From: Pelobacter sp. UBA6812
Lineage (GTDB): Bacteria > Desulfobacterota > Desulfuromonadia > Desulfuromonadales > Syntrophotaleaceae
Assembly (NCBI GenBank): GCA_002452265.1
Contig: DKEW01000028.1
Span: 1-64,000, forward strand
DNA length: 64,000 nt
Direction of reading: 5' to 3'
Under the pieces are notes generated by a model. It was not told where the DNA came from. It made no database searches and worked only from the letters and a program-made list of their open reading frames with translations. A program made the position numbers and the translations under genes. Positions 35,000-43,413 of the stretch are shown here, piece by piece (positions within the stretch are counted from its first letter, which is position 1; each line of letters opens with the position of its first letter).

Positions 35000-36749
35000 A
35001 AACCGCTGTCCGGTCGCGGATGGAGAGCTCGGCGGCTGCGGCCAGTACCGCCGTGTGGGTGACGTTATGCAGGAATGCCACCCCGATCGTTACCTGATCG
35101 TCTGTCCTATCGTCATCGAAACCATGCCGATGCTGCATTTTCATCCGGGGAGCAAATTCCTGCAGATCAGCACCGTGGGGTGCAATTTTGATTGTCCCGG
35201 TTGCATCTCCACCACTTTGGTGCGGGACATGGACCCGGCCAGCAATCTGTTGAAACATTTGACGCCGGAGCAGGTGGTGGCCACCGCCGGTCAACACGAA
35301 TGCCTTGGCATCACCTTTTTGATGAATGATCCGCTGGCCAGCCTGGACACTTTTTTACGGGTCGCCAAAACGGCGCGGCGCGCAGGTCTGCTGGTAGGTT
35401 GTGCCACCAATGGCTACTTCACCGAACACTCCCTGGCGAGCTTATTGCCCTTCATCGATTTTATCAATATCGGCGTCAAAGGGCTTACCGAACAAGCTTA
35501 CCTGGCCTGTGGCGGGCACTCGCCGGTGCCGGTGCTGCGTAACATTCGCCTGTTGCACCAGGCCGGCGTGCATGTCGAAGTGGCTTGCATGCATCGGCAA
35601 GACAACAGCGCCGAATTGCTGGAACTGGCGCGCTGCGTTGAGGCCGTTTCGCCGACCATCCCTTTGCAGGTCATGCGCTATATCCCGCTGGAATCGGCTG
35701 ACCCGGGCTGGGAGCCGACTATCCGTGAATCGGAGGCTTTGGTCGATGGTCTGCGGGCTGTTCTGCCGCATGTCTATCTGTTTAATTCCCCCGGCACCGA
35801 TCTGCTCAGCACCCACTGCCCCGAGTGCCAGCAGGTGCAACTGCGGCGCGATTTTTACGGCCCAATGGGGGCTCGACTGATGGTTGCCGGTAACCCGCAA
35901 TGTCCGCATGATCTGGAGGCACTCGATCTGCGGGGCCGCCCGGAGAAAGGGGACTTCCGGGAGGCGGATTTCCAGGGCGGCTACCCCTTCACCCGGGCTT
36001 TGGAGATCGTGCAGGCCATGTTGATTACCTTGGGTGTGCGGAATCCGGCCGAGGTGGTGCGGGTCTGGGAGATTTTGCTCGGAGGTCAAAAGATGCGGGA
36101 ACTGCACCACGCCATTCAGCAACCCGCATCCTACCTAAATACCATGCGTACGTTCGGCGAACTGACCGGGCGCCAGGAGCAAGCCGCAGAATTTATCGAT
36201 TATGTACAGGGCCGCCTGACCACGGTGACCCTGGGTCTGCAGGGCGTCATGCGACGGCCCCGTGTTTATTACGCCATGGGCAAACCGTTGTTCGCCATCA
36301 ACGGACCGCGGTTTGAAAACAGCCTGGTAGAACTGGCCGGAGGGCATAGTGTCAATCGCGAGCTGGAACTGGCCGGAAGGCCCGGCGTGACGATCACGGT
36401 CGATACTTTGCAGTCGCTCAACCCCGAAGTGATCCTGCTGTCGTCCTTCCTGTCCAACCGGGTTACCGATTTTCATGCAGAGTGTTTGCGATTGGGGCTT
36501 GAGATCGATGCGGTGCGCCAGCAGCGTATTTATACACCGCCGGTGCCGTCCAGCGATTTTGGTGGTCCGCGCTGGGTCCTCGGGTTGCTGTACCTTGCCA
36601 ATACGCTGCACCCGGAGCGGTTCAGTTTCGATCTGGCCCAAGAGGCCGAGGTGTTTTTTAAACAATTTTACGGCATTGCGTATAACCCGGACCAGCTCAA
36701 CCGTTCTTTCGGCAAACCCAGTCATAACTGGAACTGGTCACAGCCATGA
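34980..36749 (+). CDS. Radical SAM protein fused to half of a class III binding protein
   Basis: This 589-residue protein lacks a signal peptide and is cytosolic. N-terminal cysteines (C3, C6, C10, C20) are followed by the radical SAM motif with C68, C72, C75 in GCNFDCPGC. This resembles the AmmeMemoRadiSam/pyruvate-formate-lyase-activating subgroup, which usually also has the STHCPECQ-type second cysteine set seen near residue 280. From about residue 390 to the end it matches the second half of the neighbouring binding proteins: a helix with GELTGRQEQAAEF, then RPRVYYAMG, VELAGGHSVN, SLNPEVILLSS and LYLANTLHPERF. So a radical SAM domain is joined to the C-terminal lobe of a class III binding domain. 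It may bind the imported ligand in the cytosol. Confidence 0.85.
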   Translation: MQCPICENRCPVADGELGGCGQYRRVGDVMQECHPDRYLIVCPIVIETMPMLHFHPGSKFLQISTVGCNFDCPGCISTTLVRDMDPASNLLKHLTPEQVVATAGQHECLGITFLMNDPLASLDTFLRVAKTARRAGLLVGCATNGYFTEHSLASLLPFIDFINIGVKGLTEQAYLACGGHSPVPVLRNIRLLHQAGVHVEVACMHRQDNSAELLELARCVEAVSPTIPLQVMRYIPLESADPGWEPTIRESEALVDGLRAVLPHVYLFNSPGTDLLSTHCPECQQVQLRRDFYGPMGARLMVAGNPQCPHDLEALDLRGRPEKGDFREADFQGGYPFTRALEIVQAMLITLGVRNPAEVVRVWEILLGGQKMRELHHAIQQPASYLNTMRTFGELTGRQEQAAEFIDYVQGRLTTVTLGLQGVMRRPRVYYAMGKPLFAINGPRFENSLVELAGGHSVNRELELAGRPGVTITVDTLQSLNPEVILLSSFLSNRVTDFHAECLRLGLEIDAVRQQRIYTPPVPSSDFGGPRWVLGLLYLANTLHPERFSFDLAQEAEVFFKQFYGIAYNPDQLNRSFGKPSHNWNWSQP

Positions 36750-36763
36750 GCGAAAACGTTTGA
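36746..36763 (+). CDS. Five-codon minigene between coupled genes
   Basis: The radical SAM gene stop (TGA, 36747-36749) overlaps an ATG at 36746. This ATG reads MSENV and ends in a TGA at 36761-36763 that overlaps the ATG of the NTPase (36763). It may be a translational relay or the remnant of a former NTPase start broken by a frameshift. It could also be chance. Confidence 0.3.
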   Translation: MSENV

Positions 36764-37362
36764 TGGGTTCCCCGATCATCAGCCATGCGCCGCTGATCAT
36801 TGTCAGCGGTCCGGCCCACAGCGGCAAAACCACCCTGGTGAATCATCTGGTCCGATATTTACGCCGGCAAGGCCTTCAACTGGTCGGCATTCTGGCCGAA
36901 GGTCATTGGTGCGGCGAGCGGCGCAGCGGTTTTACCCTCATCGATTTAAGCAACGGGCGGCGCACGCCGCTGGCCGATCTTGTCGACAATTGCGGTCCGA
37001 ACGAGATTCCCTATGCATTTCGCGCCGAAGGGCTGGCCGCCGGTCGACAGGCGCTGGCGCTGCCGCGATGTGCGGGCGCGGATCTGCTGGTGGTCGATGA
37101 AGTAGGCTCCCTGGAGGTGCATGGAGGGGGCTGGTCTGAGCTGCTTGATCCGTTGCTGACCCAATCCCGTCTTTTGCAGCTGTGGGTGGTTCAGTCGCGC
37201 AGGTTGGTGGCGGTGTGCCATCACTGGCAGCTGACGCCGATTCGCATCATCGATGCGTCCGCTCCAGATGCTCTGGTTAATCTGATAACAACGGTTGAAC
37301 AAGTCTTTTCCGATCTGTCCCTCGCGGGTTCACCTGTCGTCAGGCCTTCACATAACCCATAG
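36763..37362 (+). CDS. THEP1-like P-loop NTPase
   Basis: The 199-residue protein has Walker A SGPAHSGKTTLVNHL (residues ~14-28), a strand ending in GILAEGHWCG, SGFTLIDLSNGRRTPLAD, and Walker B LLVVDEVGSLEVHGGGW (~residue 112), matching the THEP1/NTPase_1 nucleoside-triphosphatase family. It is the last gene of the ABC operon. A close paralog is at 42409 (frameshifted). The family has known general NTPase activity, but its role here is unknown; it may be metal- or cofactor-related. No RBS is seen; translation probably depends on the coupled upstream stop. Confidence 0.75.
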   Translation: MGSPIISHAPLIIVSGPAHSGKTTLVNHLVRYLRRQGLQLVGILAEGHWCGERRSGFTLIDLSNGRRTPLADLVDNCGPNEIPYAFRAEGLAAGRQALALPRCAGADLLVVDEVGSLEVHGGGWSELLDPLLTQSRLLQLWVVQSRRLVAVCHHWQLTPIRIIDASAPDALVNLITTVEQVFSDLSLAGSPVVRPSHNP

Positions 37363-37508
37363 ACATATCGTGCACCCGGATTCGCCCCGATTATTTCATC
37401 GGAAGACCGGCGAGACGTTTTTCCATGTTTTGTTTTGGATGGTGGTCCCAAATGCCCGGGAATCGTGCGGCTGGGACTTCTTATGTGTATTCTTCCAGGG
37501 AGGTATGT

Positions 37509-39761
37509 ATGTGGTGGTTGTATCGTAACGTTTTGATGGGGGTGCTGCTGGTCAGCGGTTCGGTTGGTTTCACTTGTGCGGCTTCCATTGAGCCGGACGT
37601 CGCGCAAGAAGAGGAGTCCTCGGCCGTCAGTCTGGAGGCCATCGAGGTCGCCGGCAAAGGCGGGCACGTGCTGTTCGACGCCAAGTCGGACGACCCCTGG
37701 ACCGAGACAAGCCTGACTCGCGAAGGACTCGAGAGCCTCGGTGGAACGGCGCAGAGCAGTCCGATCCAGGCGGTCCGTACTCTGCCGTCGGTGCAGATCG
37801 ACAGTGAAGAACCGTACGGTTGCGGTAATTTTTTTACCAGCGGTCTCAAAATCCGCGGCCAGCGTATCAAGGCGCCGGGCTCCAATCTGCTCGTCGAAGG
37901 GCTGCAGGTCACCGGCGTTCCGGGCGGCAGTCAGTCCGTTTTCGATATGGAAAATGTCGAGGACTTAACTCTTTACAAGGGCGGCATCCCCACTCCCAAG
38001 GGGCTGGCCTTTGCCAACAGCGCCGGGCTGGTTGACTACCGCCTGCGGCGTCCGGACGAAGAGCCTGGGGTGTTTTTTCAACAGTCCATCGGTAGTTTCG
38101 ATTATCAGCGCTCCTTCGTCCGGCTCGATTCGGGTCGGCTGCCAGGCGGTACGCGGGCCTTCGCTTCCTACAGCTATACCGATGCCGACAAGTGGCGCGG
38201 CGAGGGGGGCAGTCCCGACTGGAGGCATAACCTCGATTTCGGTCTGGCCCACGATTTTGGCGACCGCGTCAAGCTGGAATTGTTCGGTAACTACTTCAGC
38301 GTCAAGGCGCACGATTTAAGTTCCCTCACCTATGCCCAGACCAAGGACCTCGATACCTATTACAAATCCGATTACAACAGCGAATTAACCGGCAATGCGG
38401 CCGCGGATATCAAATATTACGATTACAATCGTCGCCGTTTCGAAGGCTACACCCTGATGGCCAATCTGAATGTGCGCCTGACGCCGCACAGCCATTTTTC
38501 CGTGCGTCCCTATTTCAGTAAAGATCAAGGCTACTGGATGGTCGGCGTGATGGAGCAAAAGGTGAATCCGGTGATCCGCAAGTGGGAGATCAATCACCAC
38601 CGCCTCGGGGTGGTCGCCCAATACGAGGCCGAATTGCCGCTGCTCAACCTGACGGCCGGCTATTGGTACCACGAACAGGAGCGGCCAGGTCCGCCGACCG
38701 AGTGGAAAAAGTATACCCTCACCTCCGACGGTCTGGATTTCAGCGGCTGGTCGGTGTACTCCGAAAACGGCAAGCACATCACCCATAGCCCCTTCCTGCA
38801 ACTGAGTCGGGATGTCGGCCGGCTGCACCTCAGCGGCGGCGTGCGCTACCACTACCAGGAATTCTCGGAGATAAAATCCTACTATTTCCCCGGCGGCGTC
38901 AAAACCTACGATCCCTGGGGGAGTGTCGGGCGTAAATACAACGACAAGGTGCTGCCTTTTGCCGGCATATCTTTGGATCTCAACGACCACTCCAATTTGT
39001 ACTTCACCTACGGGCGTAACGTCGGACGGGTGGCTTTCCCACTATACCCCTCCTATGCCACACGGCGCGGTAAATTTGTGGCCGCCGGGGTCAGCCTTGC
39101 CGATCTGTGGAGTAACGTGGAGTTGGAGGTTTCCGACCACTACGATCTGGGGGCACGGTTCGATTTCGGCCGCTGGTACCTGAATCCCGTGCTGTTCTAC
39201 TCCCGCCATTTCGACAAGGCGGTAAACCTGTACGACCCCACCTCCGGATTGCTGGTCAACCAAAACGTCGCTACCGCACGCTCCTACGGGGCCGAACTCG
39301 AGGTCGGGGTGCACCTGTTGGACAATCTGCTGCTGGCCGCCAACGGCTTTTACAACAATTTCGAGTTTGATGAAAATATCCGCACCACCCTGACCGGCGA
39401 GTTGGATGTCAAAGGCAACCAGATCGCCGATACTCCCCTGTTAGGGGCCAGCTTCATGGCCGATTACCGCCTCGGCGGATTCTCCGTAACTCCGGTGGTG
39501 CGTTACACCGGCAGGCGCTATGGTGACGTCCTTAACGAAGAACCGGTTGATTCCTACTGGCTGGTCGATCTCAACCTGGCCTATCGCCTCAAAAATCTGT
39601 GGCGCATCAAGGAGACCAAACTGTCGCTGAATTTCCTCAACCTGTTGGATAAAAAATACACCGGCGCCATGGATGCCTCCGATGATACCCATCCGGGGCA
39701 GATGGTCTATTATCCGGGCTCACCCTTCACCATGGTGTTTTCCGTGTCCTGGAAGATATAA
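37509..39761 (+). CDS. TonB-dependent outer-membrane receptor
   Basis: The 750-residue receptor has a signal peptide of ~24 residues (MWWLYRNVLMGVLLVSGSVG), a TonB-box-like LEAIEVAGKGG and a plug domain with GNFFTSGLKIRGQRIKAPGS and VEDLTLYKGGIPTPKGLA. It ends with a large barrel and a terminal aromatic pattern (VSWKI). It is the third receptor in 16 kb and is preceded by AGGGAGG. Its sequence differs clearly from the others. The start at ATG 37509 is favoured; an overlapping ATG at 37505 begins a short frame that stops after seven codons. Confidence 0.88.
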   Translation: MWWLYRNVLMGVLLVSGSVGFTCAASIEPDVAQEEESSAVSLEAIEVAGKGGHVLFDAKSDDPWTETSLTREGLESLGGTAQSSPIQAVRTLPSVQIDSEEPYGCGNFFTSGLKIRGQRIKAPGSNLLVEGLQVTGVPGGSQSVFDMENVEDLTLYKGGIPTPKGLAFANSAGLVDYRLRRPDEEPGVFFQQSIGSFDYQRSFVRLDSGRLPGGTRAFASYSYTDADKWRGEGGSPDWRHNLDFGLAHDFGDRVKLELFGNYFSVKAHDLSSLTYAQTKDLDTYYKSDYNSELTGNAAADIKYYDYNRRRFEGYTLMANLNVRLTPHSHFSVRPYFSKDQGYWMVGVMEQKVNPVIRKWEINHHRLGVVAQYEAELPLLNLTAGYWYHEQERPGPPTEWKKYTLTSDGLDFSGWSVYSENGKHITHSPFLQLSRDVGRLHLSGGVRYHYQEFSEIKSYYFPGGVKTYDPWGSVGRKYNDKVLPFAGISLDLNDHSNLYFTYGRNVGRVAFPLYPSYATRRGKFVAAGVSLADLWSNVELEVSDHYDLGARFDFGRWYLNPVLFYSRHFDKAVNLYDPTSGLLVNQNVATARSYGAELEVGVHLLDNLLLAANGFYNNFEFDENIRTTLTGELDVKGNQIADTPLLGASFMADYRLGGFSVTPVVRYTGRRYGDVLNEEPVDSYWLVDLNLAYRLKNLWRIKETKLSLNFLNLLDKKYTGAMDASDDTHPGQMVYYPGSPFTMVFSVSWKI

Positions 39762-39797
39762 ACAAATGCGGTTATCAGACAATGCGCAGATCCATAA

Positions 39798-40313
39798 CCG
39801 GGGCTGAAACGAGAGGGCTTGCAAGTAAGTCAGGATGTGCCGGGTAACGAGACCGCGTTCGTAACCGTCGTCGGAGCCGCGCTTGGCGAAAAGGCATTTG
39901 GCACTACCCCGGATAAGGCCAAAGTATGGGCGACTTTGAGAAGTGAAACGGATGACACCATGCCAAGGATTGTTGGCTACGCAGAGCAGTTAGTGCGTGC
40001 ATCCGCGTCGGCAAGTGACCTGGAAGTCGATATTGAATACGAGGATGTATTTAAGGCAACTATAAATTCTCAACTCGCAGTTGAGCTTGTTCGCAGTGCT
40101 GTCGGGCCGAATTCACTGAAAGTGCCAGACAGGCCGTTCCGGTAGTCCGAGGATTTTGGACGATTTACGGCAGTTTCGGTGGGCGCACTTTTCGGGATTG
40201 GAGCTGGAACGGATGTGCCAGAATTGCATAAGCCCGCTTACGATTTTTAAGACTCACTGATTCCCTTGGCAGCGCAACTCTTAGGGCGCATCGTGGACAC
40301 ATGCCTTGCGAGA
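39798..40313 (+). pseudogene. M20-family amidohydrolase, decayed C-terminal half
   Basis: In one frame the region encodes the C-terminal portion of an M20D peptidase/amidohydrolase: KREGLQVSQDVPGN, WATLRSETDDTMPRIVGYA, then an in-frame TAG at 40143, SEDFGRFTAVSVGALFG, GTDVPELHKPAYDF, a TAA at 40248, and DSLIPLAAQLLGRIVDTCL. A stop (TAA at 39795) also precedes it. In functional homologs the dipeptide before SEDF is usually aromatic, so a Trp codon TGG to TAG change is plausible. The N-terminal half is missing. It is a clear gene relic and not a gene. Confidence 0.75.
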
Positions 40314-40643
40314 GATAGCACAGACTATCAAGATCGTTGCAATCGACGTGCTACCGTGTGATTATGCGACCGTTAACGTGAATGGAAAAGTAATCTATTG
40401 TTCAAACCACCATGGAAAGGCTCGCACGTGGCACAACTTGGCGTCAATTATATTGCAATAAAGCAGTGAGCGTAATGGCAAGGAATGTTATAAAAAGAAG
40501 AATACAAGTATTCGTTTCATCAAACCGCACTGACCTAATTGGATAAATCCATTGTAGACGTTGTTGCTTTAGTTTATTAGTCTGTGTAATGAAAATTTAA
40601 ATATGGGAGTGTTGCTAGTTTTTTACCTTTATAGCGAGATAAG
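40314..40643. other. AT-rich intergenic region with an unassigned relic frame
   Basis: A frame 40306-40461 with TTG start and no good RBS reads IVAIDVLPCDYATVNVNGK and then IYCSNHHGKART. It looks like a relic of a secreted or lipoprotein-type protein, not recognised. The next ~180 bases are AT-rich and carry the promoter region of the small membrane gene. Confidence 0.3.
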
Positions 40644-40874
40644 ATGAGAAATATATTATACCTGATTGATAAATTAGATTGGGGAATGGTTTTAATTTTA
40701 TGTGCAACACTTGGGCTTGCTCCTTTTTCTCCGCCACATATTGTTGAAAAATTATCAATGCTGAGAAAAGGAGTCTTGGTAAAACCATTAGATTGGTTTG
40801 ACCTTTTTCTTCATGGATTTCCATGGATTATTCTGCTCTTTAAAATGGCAGCAGTTTTAATAAAGGAAAGATGA
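40644..40874 (+). CDS. Small conserved membrane protein
   Basis: The 76-residue protein has two membrane helices: MVLILCATLGLAPFS and GFPWIILLFKMAAVLI, separated by a loop with PHIVEKLSMLRKGVLVKPLDWFDLF. This short pattern (helix, PHLVEKL, DWFDL, LHGFP) is a recurring small protein in anaerobic deltaproteobacteria, sometimes called an RND-transporter-related protein, though nothing RND-like is visible. Function unknown. Codon use and GC content are lower than neighbouring genes. Confidence 0.55.
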   Translation: MRNILYLIDKLDWGMVLILCATLGLAPFSPPHIVEKLSMLRKGVLVKPLDWFDLFLHGFPWIILLFKMAAVLIKER

Positions 40875-40990
40875 TTTGATAAGAATCAGTAGCATCTGGG
40901 GAGGTTGTTGCTTCAGTGCGTTAGTCTGATTGATAGAAAAGAAAGCAGAGGGTAGTCCCTGGTTTTGTAGTTCCATTTCCGCGGCAGCAA

Positions 40991-41025
40991 AACAAAAGCC
41001 CTTCAGAAACTGAAGGGCTTTTGTT
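40991..41025. terminator. Bidirectional terminator
   Basis: A perfect 16-bp inverted repeat, AACAAAAGCCCTTCAG paired with CTGAAGGGCTTTTGTT around AAA, lies between the converging gene at 40644 and the leftward gene at 41128. Flanking A and T runs give U tracts in both directions. Confidence 0.85.
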
Positions 41026-41127
41026 CTCTCGGGGCTTGGGAGGAAGCAAGTGTTGACTGAACAAGGGGATGGAGAGGGGGAAATTCCCCCGTCCAGCAAC
41101 CACCGGGATTTTAAAACGCTCGGCCGC

Positions 41128-41484
41128 TCAGGCCGCCGTTTCCTGCAGATTCTCATCCAGCAGGGTAGCGGCCAATTCGACACAGGCCGTACAGGATAGC
41201 TTTTTCATCGAGCGGATTTCCCGGCACACAAGCGACCCGGCGGCATCCGCGAAGCGATCGGTAAGCTCGGCTTTTTTTTCTTCATCGGAGACGAGCTGGG
41301 CGGCATAAATGGCCCCGCACAATCCTTGCGGAGCCCTTCCGGAACCGCACTTGCTCAAGTTCTCCTTTAATTCAGGATCCCTTCCGGACACCTTCTGCCA
41401 AGCTTCGGCAACGGCTTCGGCACAGTTCTTCCTGCCCTTCCTGAAAAGAAAAACAGCGACATCCAACATAGCTTCATTTTGCAT
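41128..41484 (-). CDS. C_GCAxxG_C_C-family redox protein
   Basis: The 118-residue protein contains the conserved cysteines of the C_GCAxxG_C_C family: NCAEAV near residue 21, KCGSGRAPQGLCGAI near residue 48 and CREI / SCTACVEL towards the C-terminus. It is probably cytosolic with a cysteine-rich metal/redox site. Such proteins are common in anaerobes and of unknown function. The start at 41484 is favoured because it removes a ~47-residue leader that looks non-coding. A CAGGAG lies 12 bases upstream, somewhat distant. Confidence 0.75.
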   Translation of the reverse strand: MQNEAMLDVAVFLFRKGRKNCAEAVAEAWQKVSGRDPELKENLSKCGSGRAPQGLCGAIYAAQLVSDEEKKAELTDRFADAAGSLVCREIRSMKKLSCTACVELAATLLDENLQETAA

Positions 41485-41703
41485 CGGTTTATCTACTCCT
41501 GATAGAGAGAACCAGGTGGCCGCTGGCCTGGCAAACGGTCTGAACCTCTGGCGATAGCGCCAAGCTAGTTCGCCCTTCATCCGGCCTATCGTATTATATG
41601 AAAAACAGTATATACAAAATATCATATATAAAACACCTGAACAAGTTTTTTTTGTTTGGGGAACAGGACTGCTGACAAGGCCATACTAAACAAGGGATAC
41701 CCC

Positions 41704-41806
41704 CCTTGGGTTCACTAGGGAGTTAGGTGTTCCCGGGATTCAGCGATCAAGACAACAAGCCAATGAGCCTTTATCCCGTAGCAGGATTTAGAAGGGGAAC
41801 CCAAGG
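41704..41806. repeat. Nested inverted-repeat element
   Basis: CCTTGGGTTC (41704-41713) and GAACCCAAGG (41797-41806) form a perfect 10-bp inverted repeat enclosing a second stem, CGGGAT (41734-41739) with ATCCCG (41773-41778). The remainder of the 41485-41992 gap shows only a short interspersed repeat. It could be a structured RNA, a MITE-like remnant or an operator for the rhodanese gene. Confidence 0.55.
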
Positions 41807-41840
41807 CAAGAGACAACCATAAGGGTCTGTTTTGTGCGTA

Positions 41841-41874
41841 TTTCTTCGTGCTCTTCGTTTCCTTCGTGGTAAAA
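41841..41874 (+). repeat. Interspersed CTTCGTG-type repeat copy
   Basis: The T/C-rich stretch with CTTCGTGCTCTTCG and CCTTCGTGGTAAAA resembles the copy at 19281-19309 in the opposite orientation and belongs to a widespread intergenic repeat family seen in many Gram-negative genomes. Confidence 0.4.
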
Positions 41875-41992
41875 ATTCTATTTGGTTGTCCACTTCACGC
41901 TGGCGGTGCTCCGATTTTTGAAGATTTGGGGCAACTTGGGAATAGTGTATAACCCGATAATCGAATTTATTTTCTTGAGAGGGATTAATGCC

Positions 41993-42412
41993 ATGAAATG
42001 GAGAAACTTCATGTCCGTGATTGCGATATGGTTTGGCCTGCTCAGCGCCTGTTCAGCCGCAGATTATGCCAACTTGCCGTTGACCGATGAACTGATTGCA
42101 TCGGGAATCACCATCGTCGATATCCGCACCGAGCCGGAGTGGCAGGAAACCGGGGTGGTGCCCGGGTCGGTGCTGCTGACCTTTTACCGCAATGATCGCA
42201 GTTATGATCTTGAAGGCTTTATCACCGAACTGCGTCGGCACATTGATCCCGCACAGGAATTTGCCATTCTCTGCCGACGGGGCAATCGTTCGGCCAGGGT
42301 TTCCGCCATGCTGGCTGAGCGTGGGTTCCGTTCGGTTATTAATCTCAGTGGCGGCGTTCAGGCCGCCGGGAAAAACGGCTTGCACCTGGTACAGTATCCG
42401 GCCGGGGAATGA
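41993..42412 (+). CDS. Rhodanese-like secreted or lipoprotein
   Basis: The 139-residue protein has an N-terminal hydrophobic segment (FMSVIAIWFGLLSACSAA, containing a lipobox-like LSAC) and then a rhodanese domain: IVDIRTEPEWQETGVVPGSV and the active-site loop CRRGNRSARVS, with Cys as sulfur carrier. It could transfer sulfane sulfur in the periplasm. GAGAGGG precedes the ATG at 41993. It overlaps the following NTPase paralog by four bases (ATGA), indicating one operon. Confidence 0.8.
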   Translation: MKWRNFMSVIAIWFGLLSACSAADYANLPLTDELIASGITIVDIRTEPEWQETGVVPGSVLLTFYRNDRSYDLEGFITELRRHIDPAQEFAILCRRGNRSARVSAMLAERGFRSVINLSGGVQAAGKNGLHLVQYPAGE

Positions 42413-43004
42413 TGACCAAGGCTGATCGAGACCACAGACCGGTGATTATTGTAAGTGGCGCCGCGTATTGTGGCAAGACCTCCCTGTTGGCGGCCGTGTT
42501 GCCACAGCTTGTACGGCAGGGGTGGAAGGTTGCGGGAATTCTGGCAGAGGGGCACTGGCGGGATAACCGGCACAGCGGCTTTACCCTGATCGATCTGACC
42601 GATGGCAGGCGCACGCCATTGGCTGACTCTGTGGTCGATGGGGGGTCGCAGGCTTTTCCCTACATTTTTAATCCACAGGGGTTACTTGCCGGGCGAAAGG
42701 CTTTAACCTCGACCGATTGTCTCGCCGCCGACCTTGTAGTGATCGATGAAATCGGCTCTCTGGAAGTCAATGGCGGAGGCTGGGCCGGGTGCCTGCCGTC
42801 GTTGCTGCGGCCTTCCGGACCACCGCTTCACTGGGTGGTCCAGTCCAGGTGGTTGGAGCCCGTCTGTACCAAATGGGAGATAGAGCCGGAGCGATTATCG
42901 ATGCCGCAGATCCCGCCGCCACCGGGCAGCTTTGTGGTTTAGTCGAGGCTGTACTTGAACAGAACGACACACGGAAGATTTGCCCCGATCCCACCACTAT
43001 TTAA
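42409..43004 (+). pseudogene. THEP1-like NTPase paralog, frameshifted near its C-terminus
   Basis: The ORF begins as a close paralog of the NTPase at 36763: SGAAYCGKTSLL (Walker A), GILAEGHWRDNRHSGF, LIDLTDGRRTPLAD and VVIDEIGSLEVNGGGW. Near 42889-42893 the frame is lost: the open frame ends at 42942 with unrelated residues (PERLSMPQIPPPPGS), while the next frame continues with AIIDAADPAATGQLCGLVEA, matching IRIIDASAPDALVNLITTVE of the paralog, to a TAA at 43004. A one-base deletion explains this; a sequencing error is possible. The core is intact, so a truncated protein may still act. Confidence 0.7.
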
Positions 43005-43137
43005 TACGTATCAGGATGCGGTTGCCTGTGTGTTCTTCTATAAAAGCCCGGAATTAAGAAAAATGAGTCATTTCTTCTGACTTTGGGTCCTATCCCTTTA
43101 TACTTGAAGAGTTCTTTTCTTTGAACAAGGAGGTTCT

Positions 43138-43413
43138 ATGCGACTTAACATTATGGCTTTTTCCCTGACCGTTGGGGTGCTATGGAGCGGTGCCATTTTT
43201 TTGGTCGGCCTGGCAAATCTTTTCTGGCCACCTTACGGCCGCGTATTTCTCGAACTCGCTGCTTCTATTTATCCGGGGTATCATGCCGACCCGGGTTTCG
43301 GATCGGTCGTCGTCGGCACCCTTTACGGGTTGCTGGACGGGCTTATCGGCGGTGCGGTGTTCGGGTGGCTCTACAATTTCCTGGCGGGTCGATTCCCGCA
43401 AAAAAGGGCTTGA
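43138..43413 (+). CDS. Small holin-like membrane protein
   Basis: The 91-residue protein has two or three membrane helices, with LTVGVLWSGAIFLVGLANLF at the N-terminus, YPGYHADPGFGSVVVGTLYG in the middle and LIGGAVFGWLYNFLAGRF at the end. It matches a small conserved membrane family often named bacteriophage holin, though no phage genes surround it, so that name should not be taken as function. AAGGAGG precedes the ATG. Confidence 0.6.
   Translation: MRLNIMAFSLTVGVLWSGAIFLVGLANLFWPPYGRVFLELAASIYPGYHADPGFGSVVVGTLYGLLDGLIGGAVFGWLYNFLAGRFPQKRA

Noticed and set aside
40306..40461. 51-codon protein after the M20 relic
   Set aside because: TTG start without RBS; reported only as a possible relic.
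43138..43413. Prophage because of holin-like gene
   Set aside because: No other phage genes; the name is a family label.
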